This document shows, piece after piece, positions 57,629 to 64,000 of a stretch of 64,000 nucleotides of DNA. The notes beneath the pieces were generated by a model, which worked only from the letters and a program-made list of their open reading frames with translations, was not told where the DNA came from and searched no databases. Source of the DNA: Paragonimus skrjabini miyazakii (taxonomy: Eukaryota; Platyhelminthes; Trematoda; Plagiorchiida; Troglotrematidae); NCBI GenBank assembly GCA_014338405.1, contig JTDE01000262.1, forward strand, positions 62,001 to 126,000, read 5' to 3'. The translations under genes and the position numbers were made by a program. Numbering within the stretch: the stretch's first letter is position 1; each line of letters starts with the position of its first letter.

Positions 57629-60600
57629 AATTGTTTGCATTTTGGTTAGAAAATATTTCGTTGGTGACACTGCAATGCTATTGATGACTATTCTAATTCG
57701 TTGTGCAGTAATTTCAGTCCCATTCGATTAAACTTCGCTGTAGCTCAAGTGCTGACAAGCGGCAGCATTTCTGTTTTCTTTTAGACACTCCCATCATTAG
57801 ATATCAGGGTGGGACTTCAAGATTGCTTCTGGTCGTAAATATACATGCAATGAGTGCATTTTGTACAGGTCTTGCACCGATTTTTTACCATTAAAACCTT
57901 GTTTTACAATGCTAGAAACATAGGCACAGAAGATCACCTGGGAATCACTGAAAATACTATGGGGGATAATGGTAAACAAAAAATTCGTAGATACCTACAA
58001 TAAGTAGAGGTATCATAATTGGTACGTGGCAGTGTAGGGAAAATAAATGTCAATTTTATAAAAATCATTCGGGTATGATCATTTATCCAGCCAATAAAAG
58101 TTGCTAAGCGGTTATCTTGGCCGCTCAGCTACGTGTTCTGTCAGACACTATAGTGTTGGTTGTCTGTTTCAGTGCAATACACAACCGGTCAATCTGGCTC
58201 TGACGCAACTACAGTTGTACCAACGCTTACGTAAGAAGAACACACTGATGCTGACATCAGCGTATGAGCAACACAGTCCTAGGTGGCCTTCAATTGGGGC
58301 GCAATCATTTACCTATTGACTGCATAACACTGGAAGAACCCAGAATCATCGATCGCTGGATAACAACAGGTCTCATCGTCGAATCGATGAACTCAAAAAG
58401 ACAGCAACTTTAGAATGTCGATAGTAAGGGAAGTTATACTAGTCACACATTGTCAAACATAAAAGAAGCTAAAGTTTACGGTCTACTTTCCATAGAAATG
58501 CATGTGAAATAATTGTGCTTACAGTACGTTACATCGCCACTCTTACTAGTCCGTCCGTCATGTAAGAGAACTGATCAGTTACCCATTAGTTTGGAGATCA
58601 TTTAATGAAGTGAGGTTACCTTATAACTTCGCGGAAGTGCGGATCAGTAAAACCAATTTTGTTGGGTTCATTTGTACGCCATAATTTTCACCCACAGTAG
58701 AAGTATCCAGTTAAACGACCTTGTCAAGCGGATTCAGCATGGGGAACGCGGCAATAGCCATAACAACAGCCCTCCATCTAAAAAAGTCATTTTTAAAGTC
58801 AATGTTTGTTGAAAGTAGAAATTTTACACAATTTTGCATTCTAGTTTTTTCGTGTGTTTTGTACTAAGCTGAACTCTTGCACAACCACAACATCAGGCTA
58901 GCGACCGTCATTGGTAATGATCAATTTTTAGTTGCGAAAACTGTCCATTTCCACATACACAGTTTTGGAACAGTCACCCTAATCAGACGTTAAGTATGGG
59001 TTATCAAATTCTATTATCAGAAAGTATATGAAATTGCGCCTCCTGCTTCAATCTAAGACTCCCCGTGGCCTTTGGTCAAAATGCACACCGGTAGTGAGTT
59101 CACTCAGAATTGAGGATTCACAATCCCGGTGTCGGTCATATTTTTGCCTTTGGTCATTGTATGCATGTCTTTACATGGTCAAAGTTTGTTCTACCGTGCG
59201 AGCTTAGAACGAGTTGAAATTGGTTTCTTCCGTCATATATCCTATGCGTGATGCATCAAAATGCAACAAAAGACGTATTTTATATACCTACACCTCTCAT
59301 TGTCACCTTCATACTTCAACCGTCGTTTCACTTAAACACCTCCCAGTTTCATTAGATGTGTCATTGGTCATGAGTCAAACAGGCACGTTGATCTTATAAG
59401 CTTGAACCAGGGCTTCTGAACCACTGAACTCATCTATTTTAGTGTCAGCCTTTCAATGTCATCTAAACAAATTGGAGATCAGGAATTTTGAATAGTTCCT
59501 TTGAATAATCTGCAATCACTTCTTCAACCTGAATTTGAGAGTCATCGGTTCACTCACCCTCGTAACATCATATGCATTACGACTATATCTTGGTAAGCAG
59601 CTTGTGAGGCATGATGAATGAGGAAAATTTGTACCGGTTGCGTTTACGTGTGCGTGAGAAACAGTTGTTGAAAGTCCATCTCTAACCACTAGTATGCATA
59701 TAAAAGAAGGATGAGAACGTAAGGCATTCAGCGCTCTAGTTGATCTATAGCCCCTTAATTGGTTGCATACTGTAATTAAGCAGCCTAAACATTTCGTTCT
59801 ACGTGTACGCACTATCAAAAGTCTTTTTATATACGGAAGGATTCTGAACAAAACAAGATAAGCAATTTCGGGGGATCAGAACACCAAGGTCAATAATAAG
59901 GGGCTGCATCCGAGCTACAATGTGAAGTGCTTTCTGTGAATTAGATATATGGCTATCGAAATTAACATTCGCAGGTGAAAAAACCGTACATACAAATGCT
60001 GGTTGTAAACTACAAAGGGAGATTCATTTGCTCAGCCCAAACAACGATTCTTGTTTCAAAAATGTGCTCTTTGCTGAAGATGTTTTTCAAAATAAACTGA
60101 TCACAAAGTTATCCCTCCTTGTCTGTGAGTGGAAAATGTCTATCTGGGATTGGATGTCTTTCAAGTATTCAGCCCATTGGAATCGAAGTAGGTTTAGCAA
60201 ATATAGCAGATGTGAGGGTAATTACGTTAGATGTGAGAAAGTTTGCCTGTGGATTCAAATTAAACAGAAAAAAGTTTAAGTAAACTGTCCATCTTTTAAG
60301 ACTTAGGAATATCGACCCATTCAAAATGTCAATTCTTTAATTTCCTTACGTAGAAATGTGGAAAATCTGAAATACAATATAGTAGCTATGTGAAGCATAG
60401 GCTCATTATTATCTTCGGTAAGAAATGACAATGCACTTATTTACGAGAATTATATCCCAGTAAAAAAATTGCTCAGCTGCATTCAACAGCAAAACGCTAT
60501 CACGTGATTGCTATACGAGACAAATATCGTATAAATACAGACGAAAAACTTATTAAATGCTAAACATCATATACGATTTGGAAATGCCTATCATCCAAGA

Positions 60601-62034
60601 GAACGACTTGGTTATCAGTACGGCATATATTCTATTTCAGGTAGTTTACATGACTGACTTGTCCCAAATCGTTCGCTGGAATTTCCCGATGACATAAAAA
60701 ACAAGTGCCAATATTTTAACTTCTAAGTTAATACACATCATAAACTTTATATCGCAACAAAATGTTTCTTAGATTACACGGGATATTATATGATCGGTCG
60801 CACATTTGAAATTTGAAATATCGTTTTATATGGGGGGATGGAGAAACAGGAAACTCACCTTCTAGCGAAATGTTTGTATTTCAAGTAAAATGAACCAACC
60901 ATAATTAAAAGAGCAAAAAAACCTTGGAGGGTGACTATAGGGCCGACTCGCAATACAACATTTAGATTCAAACTTTCGTTTCATCTAAAGTTGAAATAAA
61001 CTTTTTTACATATTGATCACGATGGATTAATGTTTAGTTAAGCAAATTCTACCTCTCTTTCGAAACCGCATTTTTCTGTTAACTCAATATGACAAAAACT
61101 TCTTTCATTTTGTACAATTTCCTTGTAATGAAACATTATAGATTCCTAATGGATTTTTTGTCCGGGCATATTCGTTGCAAACACAAACATCCGGTGTACA
61201 CAAATCGTTATTTTCATCCATAAACTATATGTATTATTATATTTGGTTGTCAGGTAACAAAATTTTTAAACTTGCTTCTGAACATCAAAAGATATGAGTT
61301 GTGCATCAATTTCAGTAAAATAAGAAACTGACGTTTGTATTCCACGCTATCAGTCAGCCCCGTTATATATTGAGGCAATCGGACACCTTTGTTCATTTGG
61401 ATAGTCTCATCGATCGACCATCAGGGTTTTCTGAATCGAAATCAGTTTCGTTACAGCGTTCCGAATAAGAGCACATGAAACAGCGTGAAGTAGATTGCAT
61501 GTTGTACATTGTTTCGTAGACGCGACGCTTCCCAGTTGGGAAGTACTGAAAATTGCACTCAAAACCGACTGACTACGTTCTGTTTTGTCACGTTTAGACA
61601 AATTTGTCCACGTTGCTGATCGTTCTTTTGCACAACACTAATTGAGCCTTCACAAGGATAGTTAGGAAACTGTTGCAGACCTATAAAATCAACCTGTTCT
61701 ATTCAGTACTACATCGTTTTGTGCCGGTATTATCTAATCATCTCACTCCGACAGGTGAAATTCTTGTCGCACGGCTGAAATCTTGGCAGTGAAGTGCCCA
61801 GCGATTACACTGTAGTCCAGTTTTTTAGTGTGCCCACTCATTCAATTCACAGCGGATAGAGTAAATGTCCATAATGTACTAAACATCACTGATGGGATAA
61901 AGTGGTCGGACAATTTTGCAGAAGAGCCAAATCGCTGTGAACAATAGAATTGGTCTCATCAATATTGCTTGTCGGTTTGCCCGCACAATTACACCAGTCT
62001 TTTGCGTTTACTGTCACTAGGGTAAAACACGACA
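57629..62034. other. Intergenic, nothing supported
   Basis: A minus-strand frame at 59516-59851 (111 residues) is Arg/Ser-rich with no motif. No RNA genes or repeats recognised. Confidence 0.45.
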
Positions 62035-62160
62035 AAGGAATACACTAATGACGAGCTTTAAAAAAGGGAACCTCCATTGTATTGTTTTTGTTTGAAAAAG
62101 GCTGACTGGAAATTCTTTTAGAATATGCAAATCGTGATCATTTGCAAGTTGAATTCAGTT
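62035..62160 (+). mobile_element. Hammerhead SINE, very degenerate plus copy
   Basis: Holds ATACACTAATGACGAGCTTT at the ribozyme start, TGAAAAAGGCTGACTGGAAA in the tail and CAAATCGTGATCATTTGCAA. The ribozyme 3' half is unrecognisable. Confidence 0.5.
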
Positions 62161-62725
62161 CATAAAAATCGTACCGTTTCAAAATGCACAAACAACAATG
62201 ACCTCGCTTCCGCACCGTCTAGAAACAATCACTATTGTTGTAGGCGGATTACCTCATCCACATTGGTTACATTAAACGCGCAAAGGAACAAACCATTGGA
62301 GATTGATACTAGATAGGACAATTTCGCAACATAATGCATTAACTTAATGGTGAGAGAGAAGGTTTTAGAATACTGACACCAACAAATATGTTCATACATC
62401 ATTCGTAACATTTTCCAGTTTGCAAAATCTATGAAGCTCATCGGATCCCATGCCACAAATTTCAAATATTTCAATGAGATGAACCGTCAGGGGGCATTGC
62501 TGAATACATTTATCGGACAGTTTACCGATCATTTGTTCAGCTAAACTAATATATTTAGTTCACAATAAAACTGCAATTTGAGATGAGGAAACGTCTCCCC
62601 TTTCAAATCAATTCAGTCGTTTGATTGCTCCCGCAAGATTCAATACACTCAGACCACTTATCGATCTCCGACTTGTCAGGTCTGACAAGCTAACAACTAA
62701 ACTAGACAATGATACATACCGGAAG

Positions 62726-63335
62726 TCATCATCATCATCATAACAGCTATGAAACTGACCAAATGATAATGTGGCTACCGCTGACCTCAACAATGACGCG
62801 GAATATCCTAGAAGAAAACGCTACTAATAATTTTGAAGATTAATTTAAAAAAAGTTTAAGCTGAAGAACTAGAAATGGTATGGATACAAGTCCGCCATTG
62901 ACTATGGCAAACCACCAGCTGGGACAGTGTTTCTAATCAGCGATTTGAGCGATCACGAGGACCCCATCCAAGTAAGCGACATCTACCCACTTTGCTCAGT
63001 GGATCAGCTAGGGTCTTCATATTTCGTGACAACGTTGTTGCTTGACCACCATGTGATTTTACCCAACTGTTCGTGGTCTCAGTGTATAATGCTCGGTACG
63101 GTAAATACTCAGCTGGCATAGAAGTACGTGACCCAACCATCACAAGCCGTGCACCGTGAGTAGTTGACTGGTGATAATTGAACCACCTTTTTCACATATA
63201 GTCTCACTTACACTGAATCGGTGGCCAGTACAACCCCGGATCAGAGCAAAAAGTCTTCTCCTATTCTCATATAGAAAGACTCTTTCCATCTCTTTCGACT
63301 GTTCGACCAAGTGTTATCATATTCAATCAGTATTA
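62726..63335 (-). mobile_element. RTE-like LINE, third copy with internal deletion
   Basis: The minus-strand 3' end starts with (GAT)n (plus strand TCATCATCATCATCATAAC) and shares about 430 bp with the 10827 copy. The minus frame 63143-62937 reads SHGGQATT, RNMKTLADPLSKVGRCRL and GWGPRDRSNR, the C-terminal block of RTE proteins. Near 63160 the sequence jumps to what lies about 12050 in the long copy (plus strand GGTGATAATTGAACC against GGTGATAAGTGAGTC, then CGGTGGCCAGTACAACC against CGACGGCCAGTACAACC), so roughly 0.8 kb including RT is missing. Confidence 0.82.
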
Positions 63336-64000
63336 ATGCACCCCGTGGTATTCTGCCGTCCAACCCCGTGACCCTAGATGCCAAACCTAACACAATAACG
63401 TCTTCTTATCAGATCTTCATGGAAGTCTATATAGATTACTGTACGCGGATTAAAGCAGATCGAACTACACTCGTAAATTTGGTAGTAACTGACAACTAAA
63501 AGTGTAAACTATAATATGTAAACGTCAGTCGTCCATTCTACCACGTATGACCATTAAAATGTAGGAGACATCGAGAACTGGTATGTGTGATGGTCTCCAA
63601 CAGGTTACGTTCGAATTTGATTCGTGTGAAGAGTATGATAATCTGCAAAGTTTGTCAAATGGATGACCTGTTTAACCGACTCATTCAGCATACCTTTGGG
63701 AACCACATGAGCCCTCAACGAGTCACTACATTTGCAACTGTTGATTTTCATCAATTAATAAGTCGATATATGAAATTTGTCACTCGTAAAGTTGACAGGT
63801 TGATCAGATGGAACGTTGACTAATACAAACACTAGTACAATGGTTTCCATACAGCTATAATCTGTCGTCAAAAATATGTTCGGGCACGTATTCATACCTA
63901 CTGAATCCGGTTTACATAATCTCGCCTTTGAACTTACTCATGACAGTGTATAGGATCCAATGATTCGTGAACTCGATCCAGCCATTCGAACTGCCGTCAA
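63336..64000. other. Window end, nothing supported
   Basis: A 78-residue plus-strand frame at 63587-63823 has CKVCQMDDLFNRLIQ but no recognised domain. Possibly an exon of something continuing to the right; not supported. Confidence 0.35.

Overview
This is a stretch of AT-rich, gene-poor animal chromosome with large introns or intergenic DNA and many worn transposable elements. The mix suggests a flatworm, probably a digenean trematode: an intron-bearing protocadherin exon with GT donor, Penelope-like and RTE-type retroelements, and a tRNA-derived SINE carrying a hammerhead ribozyme in the manner of the schistosome Sm-alpha family. There are no operons, Shine-Dalgarno sites or dense ORFs. The species assignment is inference.

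Only one protein-coding exon is firm: the first coding exon of a protocadherin on the minus strand (4685-5884), whose intron runs leftward out of the window. A second candidate is a 187-residue minus-strand ORF with one ankyrin-like repeat (37002-37565), preceded by degraded coding-like sequence (37730-38101).

The rest is mobile DNA. (1) A hammerhead-ribozyme SINE family: at least five copies keep a recognisable ribozyme (7985-8285, 16951-17337, 17468-17625, 44699-45060, 57478-57628), and several more are degraded. The copy at 16951-17337 has an A box, a B box and a ribozyme core intact at every position checked. Its helix III is a perfect 8-nt palindrome, which predicts a dimeric ribozyme. 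(2) Penelope-like elements: one long but dead copy (34290-36345, minus) with RT and GIY-YIG regions, plus two hairpins (28491-29160 and 39538-40095). In each hairpin a GIY-YIG fragment sits between inverted copies of the element's 3' tail, and both hairpins break at nearly the same codon. (3) RTE-like LINEs on the minus strand at 10827-12935, 31431-31812 (perfect 12-bp target duplication, internal assembly gap) and 62726-63335. (4) A tRNA-like sequence (15908-15987), two weak LTR-like candidates and simple repeats.

The most interesting system is the ribozyme SINE: a tRNA-type pol III promoter reads into a self-cleaving RNA, and two loci carry ribozyme modules head to head. Long stretches, especially 22-28 kb and 45-57 kb, show nothing I can support.
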